64,000 nt of DNA from JBCBCP01 sp039817385. GTDB lineage: Bacteria; Pseudomonadota; Alphaproteobacteria; Rhodobacterales; Rhodobacteraceae. Below are positions 8,945-18,500 of this stretch, in pieces. The notes below the pieces were generated by a model. It had not been told where the DNA came from and searched no databases. It saw nothing but the letters and a program-made list of their open reading frames with translations. The position numbers and the translations under genes were made by a program. Position 1 is the stretch's first letter. Each line of letters begins with the position of its first letter. The stretch lies in contig JBCBVY010000002.1 in NCBI GenBank assembly GCA_039817385.1, forward strand, positions 1 through 64,000, in the 5' to 3' direction.

Positions 8945-10447
8945 ATGGCTTTGGTCGATATCGCGATTGTTCTTGGTATAGCGCTGCTGACGGTATGTGC
9001 GGCGATTTTTGCCATCGTGCGAATGGAACCGGCGGCAAGCGGGGGTGCGGCGCTGGAAGATCATCGCGTTGCCTTGCTGTTTGACGGGCCGGACCTGGCC
9101 GATGCAACGGCAGGGGCAAATTTTGCCTTTGACCTGCCAGAGGGGGACGTCACCTGGGCTGTTCTGCGCGGCACGTTACAGCATCAGTTTGCCGACCTGC
9201 CCGCCGCGCTCAGCGATTTGACAGCGGGTGTGCACAGGTTTGCAGCGCGTGGCGGGGATCGTGTTTTGATGCTGGACCGGGCCGCCGACCGATCCGTTCT
9301 GACGATTGATGCAGGGGAAGATGGGCCGGATGGCGCCAGCGAACGCGTCGCGCAGCTGGAGGCGGAGTGTGCAACGCTGCGCCGCGCGGTTGCCAGTGCC
9401 CCGCATCCGGTGTGGGAGGCCAACCTGTCGGGGCACGTCACGTGGTGCAACGCGGCCTATGAGGCGCTGCGTGCGGAAGTTGGACAGGACACGGACGATA
9501 CGGCCCCCCTGTTCGAGACAGGGCACGACATTGGCAAGGTCCCGCAGCGGGTCCGCGCGCAGGTGGCACGGCAGGCGGATGGCTCGCGCATCTGGTTCGA
9601 CCTGGTGCAGCAGCGCATGGACGGCGTGATCGTCAGCCACGCGATGGACATCGAGGCGGTCATTCGCGCCGAAGTCGCCCAGCGCAATTTTGTCCAGACG
9701 CTGGCCAAGACCTTTGCGCAGCTGTCTATTGGCCTTGCGATTTTTGACCGCAACGGGCAGCTGGCCCTGTTCAACCCGGCGCTTGTCGATCTGACGACCC
9801 TGCCGGCGGAGTTTCTTAGCGGGAGGCCGGATCTGCCGACCTTCTTTGACCAGCTGCGCGACAAGCGCATGATGCCAGAGCCGAAAAGCTACACCTCCTG
9901 GCGCGAACAGATTGCCGGCCTGATCGCGGCGGCGGAGGACGGGCGGTATCAGGAGACGTGGACACTGGAGAGCGGTCAGACCTACCGGGTGAGCGGACGG
10001 CCCCATCCGGACCGGGCGATTGCCTTTCTGATCGAGGATATCAGCGCAGAGATGCTGCTGACCCGGAATTTCCGCGCGGAGCTGGAGCTGGGCCAGTCTC
10101 TGGTAGACAGCCTGTCGGACCCGATTGCGGTTTTCACCAACACGGGCGTGCTGACCCTGTCGAACGCGGCGTACCGGGTCTTGTTCAAGGTCGACCCGGA
10201 CTCCAGCTTTGCCGATGTGACGGTGATCGACGCGATGCGCGACTGGCAGGCCATCGCCGCGCCCAGCCCCGTGTGGGGCGAAATCCGCGACTTTGTTCAA
10301 GACATGGGCGAGCGCACCACGTGGGACGCGAACGTTCAGATGCAGGACGGCACGCGCTGGACCTGCCATCTGAAGCCAATTGCAGGCGGCGCGACGGCCT
10401 TGCGTCTGACGCCAGAGCCGATACGGCTGCGCGAATTGCAGACCTGA
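8945..10447 (+). CDS. divL: DivL-like PAS-domain protein lacking a kinase domain
   Basis: A protein of 500 aa from the ATG at 8945, which has GGGAGG at good spacing. One N-terminal membrane helix (VDIAIVLGIALLTVCAAIFAIV) is followed by three PAS-like modules: about residues 150-245 (HPVWEANLSGHVTWCNAAYEAL), 255-380 (GLAIFDRNGQLALFNPAL) and 385-490 (DPIAVFTNTGVLTLSNAAY). No H-box or ATPase domain follows; the protein stops after the third PAS. Position beside tsaE and the anchor-plus-PAS layout match DivL, the pseudokinase that steers CckA and hence CtrA in Caulobacter. In Rhodobacter capsulatus the DivL homologue is likewise described as a PAS protein acting on CtrA. The name rests on synteny and architecture. 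Confidence 0.7.
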   Translation: MALVDIAIVLGIALLTVCAAIFAIVRMEPAASGGAALEDHRVALLFDGPDLADATAGANFAFDLPEGDVTWAVLRGTLQHQFADLPAALSDLTAGVHRFAARGGDRVLMLDRAADRSVLTIDAGEDGPDGASERVAQLEAECATLRRAVASAPHPVWEANLSGHVTWCNAAYEALRAEVGQDTDDTAPLFETGHDIGKVPQRVRAQVARQADGSRIWFDLVQQRMDGVIVSHAMDIEAVIRAEVAQRNFVQTLAKTFAQLSIGLAIFDRNGQLALFNPALVDLTTLPAEFLSGRPDLPTFFDQLRDKRMMPEPKSYTSWREQIAGLIAAAEDGRYQETWTLESGQTYRVSGRPHPDRAIAFLIEDISAEMLLTRNFRAELELGQSLVDSLSDPIAVFTNTGVLTLSNAAYRVLFKVDPDSSFADVTVIDAMRDWQAIAAPSPVWGEIRDFVQDMGERTTWDANVQMQDGTRWTCHLKPIAGGATALRLTPEPIRLRELQT

Positions 10448-10495
10448 GCCGCGCAATGCGGTTGCGGCGCGCCATCCAAGAGATAGGCTGCGCAC

Positions 10496-10960
10496 ATGAC
10501 ATCCAAACGCATCCTTCTGTCCCTGGAGAACGCGGACGCCACAACCCGTTTGGGCGTGCGGCTGGGTGCGGTGGTCAAACCGGGGGATGTGCTGCTTCTG
10601 GACGGGCCGGTTGGCGCGGGGAAAACGCATCTCGCCCGTGCGCTGATCCAGTCCATCCTGGCGGTGCCAGAGGACGTGCCTTCGCCCACCTTCACGCTGG
10701 TCCAGGAATACGAGACCACACACGGCCCGCTTTGGCACACGGACCTCTACCGGCTGGGTGGTCCGGACGAGATTGAAGAGCTTGGCCTGCTGGACGCCTT
10801 CGACACGGCGATCTGCCTTGTTGAATGGCCAGACCGGCTTGGCCCCTACGCGCCGAAGGAGGCGCTGCGCATTACCCTGGCGCCTCAGGGGAAAGGCCGC
10901 ACAGCAACGCTGGAGACGCAGGCCGCGCGCTGGGCGGACGTCTTGGAGCGTGCGGCATGA
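10496..10960 (+). CDS. tsaE: tRNA threonylcarbamoyladenosine biosynthesis ATPase TsaE
   Basis: Small P-loop ATPase that works with TsaB and TsaD to install t6A37 on ANN-decoding tRNAs. The protein has 154 aa, the usual size. It shows Walker A in DGPVGAGKTHLARALI (residues about 34-49), the family motif PSPTFTLVQEY, and HTDLYRL. It overlaps the next gene by four bases (ATGA at 10957). The order divL-tsaE-amgK-murU-addB-addA is a common alphaproteobacterial string. Confidence 0.95.
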   Translation: MTSKRILLSLENADATTRLGVRLGAVVKPGDVLLLDGPVGAGKTHLARALIQSILAVPEDVPSPTFTLVQEYETTHGPLWHTDLYRLGGPDEIEELGLLDAFDTAICLVEWPDRLGPYAPKEALRITLAPQGKGRTATLETQAARWADVLERAA

Positions 10961-11970
10961 ACAGAGCGGCACGCGCGCGTCAGTTCCTGACCGATGCCGG
11001 GTGGTCCGGGGCCGCGCAGAGCGTGGTTGCCGGGGACGCGTCCAACCGGCGGTATGACCGGCTGACCCTTGGCGGGAAGACAGCGATCCTGATGGATGCC
11101 CCGCCGGAAAAGGGCGAAGACGTGCGCCCGTTCATCACCGTGACCAAGTTGCTGCAAGCGCGGGGTCTAAGTGCGCCAGACATCTATGCGGCGGATGAGG
11201 CAGGCGGTTTCCTGTTGCTGGAGGATTTGGGCGATGCCGTTTTCGCGCGCGTGCTTGAAGCTGAACCACAGCTGGAAAACAGGCTCTATTTTACAGCAAT
11301 TGACGTTCTTGTGCACCTACACGCCGCCCCGGCGCCCGCCTTGCCGCCCTACGATACGGCGATGATGACGGATCGGGCGCTGCTTGCGTTCGACTGGTAT
11401 CAGAAAGCTGCAACGGGGCGGGTTGATGATGGCGCGCGGCGTGATGCTGAAGTGGCGATTTCCAACGTGTTAGAGCCTTTATCGGCCTCTGTCCTGATCC
11501 AACGCGACTACCACGCGGAAAACCTGATCTGGCTGCCGGAGCGGGACGGGGTCGCGCGTGTTGGCCTGCTTGATTACCAAGACGCGATGCTTGGTCATCC
11601 GGCCTATGATCTGTGTTCGATCCTGCTGGATGCCCGCCGCGACGTACCGGCAACGACGCAGGACGCAATGTTGGCGCGCTACCTCGACGCGGTGCAGATC
11701 GTTGATCGCGCGGGTTTCATGCGGGACTATCACGCGCTTTCGCTTCAACGGAACCTGCGGATTGTTGGCGTGTTCACCCGGCTTTGCGTGCGCGATGGCA
11801 AGGCGCATTACGTGGACCTGCTGCCGCGGGTCTGGGGTTATGTTGAACAGGCGCTGGATCGCCTTGGCGACCAGGACCTGGCAGAGTTGATCCGGCGCGC
11901 GCTGCCCGCGCCGACCCCGGAAATTTGCAAAAGGATCAAGGCGCAATGCGCAACGCCCCCGACGCCGTGA
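10957..11970 (+). CDS. amgK: N-acetylmuramate/N-acetylglucosamine kinase AmgK (APH-fold)
   Basis: A protein of 337 aa. The ATG at 10957 overlaps the tsaE stop; a longer frame from 10825 would sit inside tsaE and is discarded. It has an aminoglycoside-phosphotransferase-like fold with catalytic loop LIQRDYHAENLIWL and metal-binding LLDYQDAMLGHPAYDLCSIL. AmgK phosphorylates the anomeric position of MurNAc and GlcNAc. With MurU it forms a cell-wall recycling bypass that avoids the fosfomycin-sensitive MurA step, as described in Pseudomonas putida and Caulobacter. The adjacent murU gene makes this assignment much stronger than the domain alone, which could otherwise be any small-molecule kinase. 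Confidence 0.85.
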   Translation: MNRAARARQFLTDAGWSGAAQSVVAGDASNRRYDRLTLGGKTAILMDAPPEKGEDVRPFITVTKLLQARGLSAPDIYAADEAGGFLLLEDLGDAVFARVLEAEPQLENRLYFTAIDVLVHLHAAPAPALPPYDTAMMTDRALLAFDWYQKAATGRVDDGARRDAEVAISNVLEPLSASVLIQRDYHAENLIWLPERDGVARVGLLDYQDAMLGHPAYDLCSILLDARRDVPATTQDAMLARYLDAVQIVDRAGFMRDYHALSLQRNLRIVGVFTRLCVRDGKAHYVDLLPRVWGYVEQALDRLGDQDLAELIRRALPAPTPEICKRIKAQCATPPTP

Positions 11971-12632
11971 TGATCTATGCCGCGGGCTTTGGCACACGGA
12001 TGCGACCGCTGACGGACAAGATGCCAAAGCCGCTGATCCCGGTTGGCGGGCGCCCCCTGATTGATCACGCGTTGGCGCATGTTCGCAGCATCAGACCGCG
12101 TGTGGTTGCGGCCAACCTGCATTACCGGGCGGATCAGCTTGTTTCGCACCTAACAGGGTCAGAGGTTGTGCCCTTGGTTGAGGCGCCGGAGATCCTCGAT
12201 ATGGGTGGCGGGCTGAAGGCAGCAGCGCCCGTTCTGGGGACCGGGCCCGTCTGGACCATCAACCCGGACGTGCTGTGGCGCGGGCCCAACCCTTTGGAGC
12301 TGGCGCTGCGGACTTGGGACGGGGCGCGAATGGATGCGTTGATGGTCTGTGTGCCGATGGAGCGTGTTTTGGGCCGCGACGACGCGGGAGAGATCAGCCT
12401 TGATGCGGATGGATCGGTGACCTGGGGGCCGGGGATGGTCTATGGCGGGGTGCAGATCATCGCGCTGGACCGGATCATTGCGCATCCCGGTGACGTCTTT
12501 GCGATCCAGCCAATCTGGGAAGCGATGCGCGCCGCGGGCCGTCTGCATGGCGTGATTTACCCCGGCACGTGGTGCGATGTGGGCACGCCCGCCGGGATTC
12601 CCGTGGCCGAAGCGATGTTGGCCGATGTTTGA
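11946..12632 (+). CDS. murU: N-acetylmuramate-1-phosphate uridylyltransferase MurU
   Basis: A protein of 228 aa from the ATG at 11946, behind AAGGA. An in-frame ATG at 11970 is a shorter alternative. The nucleotidyltransferase signature AAGFGTRMRPLTDKMPKPLIPVGGRPLIDH is at the N-terminus, followed by MGGGLKAAAPVLG and NPDVLW for metal and sugar-phosphate binding. It converts MurNAc-1-P plus UTP to UDP-MurNAc, completing the AmgK-MurU recycling route. It overlaps amgK by 25 bases and addB by 8 bases, which implies one polycistronic message. Confidence 0.85.
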   Translation: MRNAPDAVMIYAAGFGTRMRPLTDKMPKPLIPVGGRPLIDHALAHVRSIRPRVVAANLHYRADQLVSHLTGSEVVPLVEAPEILDMGGGLKAAAPVLGTGPVWTINPDVLWRGPNPLELALRTWDGARMDALMVCVPMERVLGRDDAGEISLDADGSVTWGPGMVYGGVQIIALDRIIAHPGDVFAIQPIWEAMRAAGRLHGVIYPGTWCDVGTPAGIPVAEAMLADV

Positions 12633-15531
12633 GGGTCGCCGCGTCTTTGGCCTCGCCCCCGGTGTGGACTTTCCCGCGGGTCTTGTCGCGGGGCTGGAGG
12701 CCCGGATGGGCGGCGCGGCGCCGGAGGATTGGGCGCGCATCACGCTCATTGTCAACACACGGCGGATGGCGCGGCGGTTGCGCGATATCTTTGACGCGGG
12801 GCCGCCCCGCTTGCTGCCGCGCATCCTGTTGGTGACAGAGCTGTCCGCGCTGGCCCCGTCCGGCACGCAAGCACCGACGCGGAGCGGTCTTCGGCGGCGG
12901 CTTGACCTGATGGCCCTTATGCAGCAGCTGCTTGCACAGGACAAAGGGTTTGCTCAGCACGGGAGCCTCTTCGACCTGACCGACAGCCTTGCGGCCCTGT
13001 TTGACGAGATGGAGGCGGAAGGGGTCGCGCCGGAGGCTGTCGCAAACCTTGATGTCACGGATCAGTCCCAGCATTGGGCGCGCACGCAGGCGTTTCTGGG
13101 GATCGCGCGCGACTATCTCGACCAGCTTGGGCCGGAGCGGGATGTGGGCGCGCAGGCCCGCGCGACAATTGAGGCCGTGATCACGGGTTGGCGGGCAGAG
13201 CCGCCAGAGCACCCCGTGATCCTTGCAGGGTCAACCGGGTCGCGGGGGGCAGTGCTTGATCTGATGGAGGCTGTCACCCGGTTGCCGCACGGGGCTGTGG
13301 TCCTGCCAGGGTATGATTTCTGCCTGCCGGACCACGGGTGGGACGCGATGACGTCGGAGGATCATCCGCAGTACCGGTTTTTGCACCTTGCCCGAAAGCT
13401 GGGGCAGACACGCCCCGAAGTTGGTGTTTGGTCGGAAACAGAGCCTGTTCCGACGCTTCGAAACGAAGTTATCTCGCTCGCCCTGCGGCCTGCGCCTGCA
13501 ACGGATGCGTGGCTGGACGAGGGGCCAAGGCTGGGTGATCTGAGCGCGGCTTTGGATGGCGTGACGTGGGTGACCGCCGAAAGCAGCCGGGATGAGGCGC
13601 ACGCGATTGCCCTGCGCCTACGGCAGGCGGCGGAAGACGCGCAAAGCGCCGCGCTGATTTCCCCGGACCGGATGCTGACACGGCAGGTCACTGCGGCGCT
13701 CGACCAGTGGGGTGTTGTGCCGGACGATTCCGCGGGCCTGCCGCTTCAGCTGACGGCGCCCGGGCGGTTGGTGCGCCATGTGGCACGGCTTTTTGGGGGT
13801 CCGCTGGATGCCGAAGGACTGTTGACCGTTCTGAAGCACCCGCTTGTTGCCTCAGCCGCAGAGGTGCGGGGGGCGCACCAGCAGCAGGTGCAAGCGCTGG
13901 AGCTGAAGATCAGGGACAAGGGCCTGCCGTTCCCGGACCGCGCCGGTCTGGTGGCCTTGTCCGAAGATGCCGGGTGGGCCGGGTGGGTTGCGGATGTGCT
14001 GTGCGATCTGGCGTTTTCTGGCACCCGGCGGCTTGCGGACTGGACGACGGCGCATCGCGCGGCGCTTGAGGCTTTGGGAAATGGCCACGGTGGGACCAGC
14101 AGCGCGCTGTGGTTGCAACTTCCCGGGATTGCGGTGCGCGATGTCATGGACAACATCGCCGCCGAGGCGGATGGCGGGCCAAAGCTGAGCGCGCAGGACT
14201 ACGCGGAGCTGGTCGATGGTTTGCTGATGGCGGCAGAGCCGGTGCGGGATCGCGACAAACCGTATCCGGGCATCATGATTTGGGGCACGATCGAGGCGCG
14301 GGTGCAGGGCGCCGATCTGGTGATCCTGGGCGGGATGAATGACGGCACGTGGCCCTCTGCCCCGCCGCCGGACCCGTGGCTGAACCGGAGGATGCGGCAA
14401 GAGGCGGGCTTGTTGTTGCCGGAGCGGAGCATCGGCCTGTCCGCGCATGATTTTCAGCAGGCGGTGGCCGCGCCGGAGGTTTGGATCACGCGGTCCATCC
14501 GGGCGGACGGGGCCGAAACGGTGCCGTCGCGCTGGCTGAACCGGCTGCGCAACCTGCTGGATGGGTTGCCCGAGCGGGGCGGCACGACAGCTGTTGATGC
14601 GGCTCTGACACGGGGGAACTCTTGGCTGGCGGCTGTTCGGCAGCGCGATAGCGTGCGCCAGGTAGATCGTGCAAGCCGTCCGGCGCCGCGCCCGCCGGTG
14701 ACCGCGCGGCCCCGTTCACTGCGCGTGACGGAAGTGCAAACGCTCAAACGCGACCCATACGCCATCTATGCCCGCTACTGTTTGCGGCTCTCCCCGCTTG
14801 GGCCGCTGGCTCAGACGCCAGATGCGCTGCTGCGCGGGACGGTCCTGCACGATGTGATGGAAGCGTTTGTGCGGCAGAGCGTGGCGGAGCCAGAGAGCCT
14901 GACGGCCGATCACCTGCGCGGGATTGGTGCGGAGATCCTTGCCAGCCGCGTGCCTTGGCCCGCCGCCCGCGCCCTGTGGCAAGCGCGGCTCGACCGGATC
15001 GCGGACTGGTTTGTGGGCCGGGAGCGGGTCAGGCAGACAGAAGCGGTACCAACCTTCTTTGAGGACACCGCCAAGGGTCTGCTAAAGCTGCCCGAGATCG
15101 GCATGGACCTGCGCGTGCGCGCGGACCGGATCGACATCGGGGAGGATGGCGCGGCGCGGGTCTATGACTACAAAAGCGGCTCGCCCCCAAGCCCAAAGCA
15201 ACTGCGCCTGTATGACAAGCAGCTGTTGATCGAGGCGCTGATGCTAGAGGACGGCAGCTTTGAGGCGCTTGGGCCAACCGCTGCGGCGGCGGCCATCTAT
15301 ATCGGGCTGGGCCCCAAGATGGAGGAGCGCAGCGCCGCGCTGGAGGATGAGCCACCCGCAAAGGTAAGAGCCGATTTGCTACGTTTGCTCGGTGCGTATC
15401 TGGACGCGGAGAAGGGCTATGCCGCGCGGAATGAAGCGTATCGCGAGGATGTGCTGGGCGACTACGATCACCTCGCGCGATTTGGTGAGTGGGACGGCAG
15501 CGATGCGCCGGTGCCGGAGGATGTCGGATGA
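12625..15531 (+). CDS. addB: AddB subunit of the double-strand break repair helicase-nuclease
   Basis: A protein of 968 aa. The start ATG at 12625 lies inside the last codons of murU (MFEGRRVFGLAPGVDFPAGL), the conserved opening of alphaproteobacterial AddB; the frame upstream is unsupported. A degenerate helicase-like body is followed by a RecB-family nuclease at the C-terminus, with RVYDYKSGSPPSPKQ supplying the Asp and Lys of the active site and AIYIGLGPKMEE after it. AddAB resects broken DNA ends to Chi-like sites for RecA loading, replacing RecBCD. It overlaps addA by four bases. Confidence 0.93.
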   Translation: MFEGRRVFGLAPGVDFPAGLVAGLEARMGGAAPEDWARITLIVNTRRMARRLRDIFDAGPPRLLPRILLVTELSALAPSGTQAPTRSGLRRRLDLMALMQQLLAQDKGFAQHGSLFDLTDSLAALFDEMEAEGVAPEAVANLDVTDQSQHWARTQAFLGIARDYLDQLGPERDVGAQARATIEAVITGWRAEPPEHPVILAGSTGSRGAVLDLMEAVTRLPHGAVVLPGYDFCLPDHGWDAMTSEDHPQYRFLHLARKLGQTRPEVGVWSETEPVPTLRNEVISLALRPAPATDAWLDEGPRLGDLSAALDGVTWVTAESSRDEAHAIALRLRQAAEDAQSAALISPDRMLTRQVTAALDQWGVVPDDSAGLPLQLTAPGRLVRHVARLFGGPLDAEGLLTVLKHPLVASAAEVRGAHQQQVQALELKIRDKGLPFPDRAGLVALSEDAGWAGWVADVLCDLAFSGTRRLADWTTAHRAALEALGNGHGGTSSALWLQLPGIAVRDVMDNIAAEADGGPKLSAQDYAELVDGLLMAAEPVRDRDKPYPGIMIWGTIEARVQGADLVILGGMNDGTWPSAPPPDPWLNRRMRQEAGLLLPERSIGLSAHDFQQAVAAPEVWITRSIRADGAETVPSRWLNRLRNLLDGLPERGGTTAVDAALTRGNSWLAAVRQRDSVRQVDRASRPAPRPPVTARPRSLRVTEVQTLKRDPYAIYARYCLRLSPLGPLAQTPDALLRGTVLHDVMEAFVRQSVAEPESLTADHLRGIGAEILASRVPWPAARALWQARLDRIADWFVGRERVRQTEAVPTFFEDTAKGLLKLPEIGMDLRVRADRIDIGEDGAARVYDYKSGSPPSPKQLRLYDKQLLIEALMLEDGSFEALGPTAAAAAIYIGLGPKMEERSAALEDEPPAKVRADLLRLLGAYLDAEKGYAARNEAYREDVLGDYDHLARFGEWDGSDAPVPEDVG

Positions 15532-18500
15532 GCGTGAACGAAGCCACCCGCAGGCAGATCCAGGCCGCACGCCCCGACGCGTCAACATGGCTATCGGCGA
15601 ATGCCGGGTCGGGCAAAACGCGGGTGCTGACCGACCGGGTGGCGCGGCTGCTCCTCGGCGGGGTGGACCCGCAGAACATCCTGTGTCTGACCTACACGAA
15701 AGCCGCGGCTTCGGAAATGCAAAACCGGTTGTTCAAGCGGCTCGGCGCGTGGGCGATGATGGACGATGTGGCTCTGACACAGGCGTTATCGGAGCTTGGC
15801 GCACCTGTCGCAGCTGATTTGCGGCGGGCGCGGACCCTGTTTGCCGCGGCCATTGAGACACCGGGCGGGCTCAAGATTCAGACGATCCATTCCTTCTGTG
15901 CGGGTCTGCTGCGGCGCTTTCCGATGGAGGCGGGCGTCAGTCCGAACTTCAAGGAGATAGAGGACCGCGCGAGTGAGTTGCTGCGCGCCGATGTGGTGGA
16001 CGCGCTGGCTGACGGGCCGGAGAGGGCTGCTGTCGCCGGGTTTGCGCGGCTGGTGACGGAGGAAAACTTCGAGAAGCTCAGCCGGGAAATCTCCGTCTCG
16101 GCCTTCATTGATTTAAGCCGCGATGACGCGCTGGAATTGTTGGGTTTGCGGGCCGGATTGACTGAGGATCAGGTCTTCGATGACGTGTTCCAACCCGGAA
16201 CCATTGAAGCAGTCCAAGGCTTGATCCCGCACCTGGAAGCAAAAGGGGGCAACGACGCAAAAGCCGCATTGAAGCTGAAGGACGTGACTGCGCCAACCCA
16301 GGCTGCCTTGGCGATCCTAATGGACGTTCTGCTTTTCGGAGAAGGCGCAAAATCGCCTTTTGCGGCAAAAATCGGCAGTTTTCCCACCGCGCCAACGCGA
16401 AAGGCCGCTGCAAATTTAATGCCGGAAATCGAGGCTCTCATGGAACGGGTCGAGGGCAGCCGTACGCGTTTGAACGGAATTCGGGCCGCAGAAGCAACTG
16501 TCGCTCTGCACGCCTTTGGCCGCCGGTTCAATGCCGCCTATGCGGAGGCAAAGCGGCTGCGCGGTTGGCTCGATTTCGACGATCTGATCGAAAAGGCGCG
16601 CGCGCTGCTCAACGATCCGAAGGTTGCGGCATGGGTGCTGTACCGGCTCGACGGCGGGATTGATCACATTCTGGTCGATGAGGCGCAGGATACGAGCCCT
16701 GCGCAGTGGGACGTGATCCGGCAATTGGCGAGCGAGTTCGGGGCGGGCGAAGGCTCGCGGGAGGATGTGCTGCGCACAATCTTTGTCGTCGGGGACAAGA
16801 AGCAGTCGATCTATTCCTTCCAAGGGGCGGACCCGCGCGAGTTTGACCGGATGCAAGCGGAGTTTCAGGCGCGGATTGAAGGGGCAGACGCCCTGTTTCA
16901 GTCCGAGGAACTGGCGTTTTCGTTTCGGTCCTCGCCGGGCATTCTGCGGCTGGTCGATCAGTGTTTTGAGGGGGCCGGCACGATTGACGCCCGCCACGAG
17001 GCGTTCAAAACGGAACTGCCGGGGCGCGTGGACCTGTGGCCCCATGAGCCACCGAGTGAAGGCGCCGAAGAGATCGATTTTCGCGACCCGGTCGACCGAA
17101 CCTCGCCCGAACATCATCACGCCATCCTTGCCCGCCGCATCGCGAAAGAGATCACCCGGATCATTCGGGACGAGACGATCCCGGACGAGATGGACGGGCA
17201 CATCGTGCGCCGGAAGGTGGAGCCGCGCGACTTTCTGATCCTGGTGCAGCGGCGGTCCGGCATCTTTCCCCAGTTGATCCGTGCGCTGAAGGCAGAACGG
17301 TTGCCCATCGCAGGTGCGGACCGGCTGAAGGTAGGGGCCGAACTCGCAGTGAAGGACATCGCCGCGGTGCTCGCGTTTCTGGACGTGCAGGATGATGATC
17401 TGTCGCTCGCGACGGCACTGCGCTCGCCGCTTTTTGGCTGGTCGGAGGCGGCGCTGTTTGATCTCGCGCACGGGCGGGAGCAGAAGGTGCTTTGGGCCGA
17501 GTTGCGACGGCGCAGAGCCGAATTTCCCGCCGAGATGGAGGTGCTGGATGACCTGCGGGCGAATGCCGACTTCCTGCGCCCTTATGATCTGATCGAGCGG
17601 ATTCTGACGCGGCATGGCGGCCGAAAGAAGCTGTTGGCGCGGCTGGGGCCAGAAGCGGCAGACGGGATCGACGCGCTGCTGGGCCAAGCGCTGGATTACG
17701 AACAAAGCGCGGTGCCGAGCCTGACCGGGTTTCTGTCTTGGCTTCAGACCGACGATATAGAGATCAAGCGCCAGATTGATGCGGCGAGCAATCAGATCAG
17801 AGTGATGACCGTGCATGGCGCCAAGGGGCTGGAGGCGCCGATCGTGATCCTGCCGGACACGGCCAAGATCGACATCCAGGTCAAGGACCGGATCGTTGAG
17901 CTGGACGGGGTGCCAGTTTGGAAGCCGGACGCAAAGGCCATGCCCGATGCGCTTTCGGAACGGCTGCGGGAGGTGAAGGAAGACATCTGGCAGGAGAAGC
18001 TGCGGCTGCTTTATGTGGCTCTGACACGGGCGGAAAAGTGGTTGATCGTCGCGGCGGCGGGGAAGCTGGACACGACAAACGGCAAAAGCTGGTTCCAGAT
18101 CGTGCAGGAGGCGATGGGCCAGCTAAACGCGGTGCCGATGCCGATGCCAGGTGGGAAGGGGTATCGCCTTGGCTTTGATGACTGGGCAGGGCCGCCGTTG
18201 GTGGCGCCGCGTGCGGCCGGTGATCGGGCGGATGCTGCACCACACGTGGATCACCCTCTGGCGCATGTGCCGGAGCGGCGAGAGACGCTCTCGCCCTCAG
18301 GCCTCGAGGGGGCGAAGGCGCTGTCCGGACCGGACGGGATGAGCGAGGAGGACGCGAAGGCCTATGGGACCTATGTGCACGCGGTGCTAGAGGGCGCCGC
18401 TCCCCGAGTGGACCTGGCTGAGGAACTGAAAGACGCGGCGCAGCAGGAGGCGGAGGCAGTTTTGAATGACCCGGCGCTCGCCCATCTGTTCGCGGCGGAT

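Noticed and set aside
9176..10972. 598-residue open frame antisense to divL and tsaE
   Set aside because: It spans two supported genes on the other strand and has the Arg/Gln-rich composition of a shadow frame.
16416..17816. 466-residue open frame antisense to addA
   Set aside because: The addA motifs on the plus strand are complete; the antisense protein has no domain.
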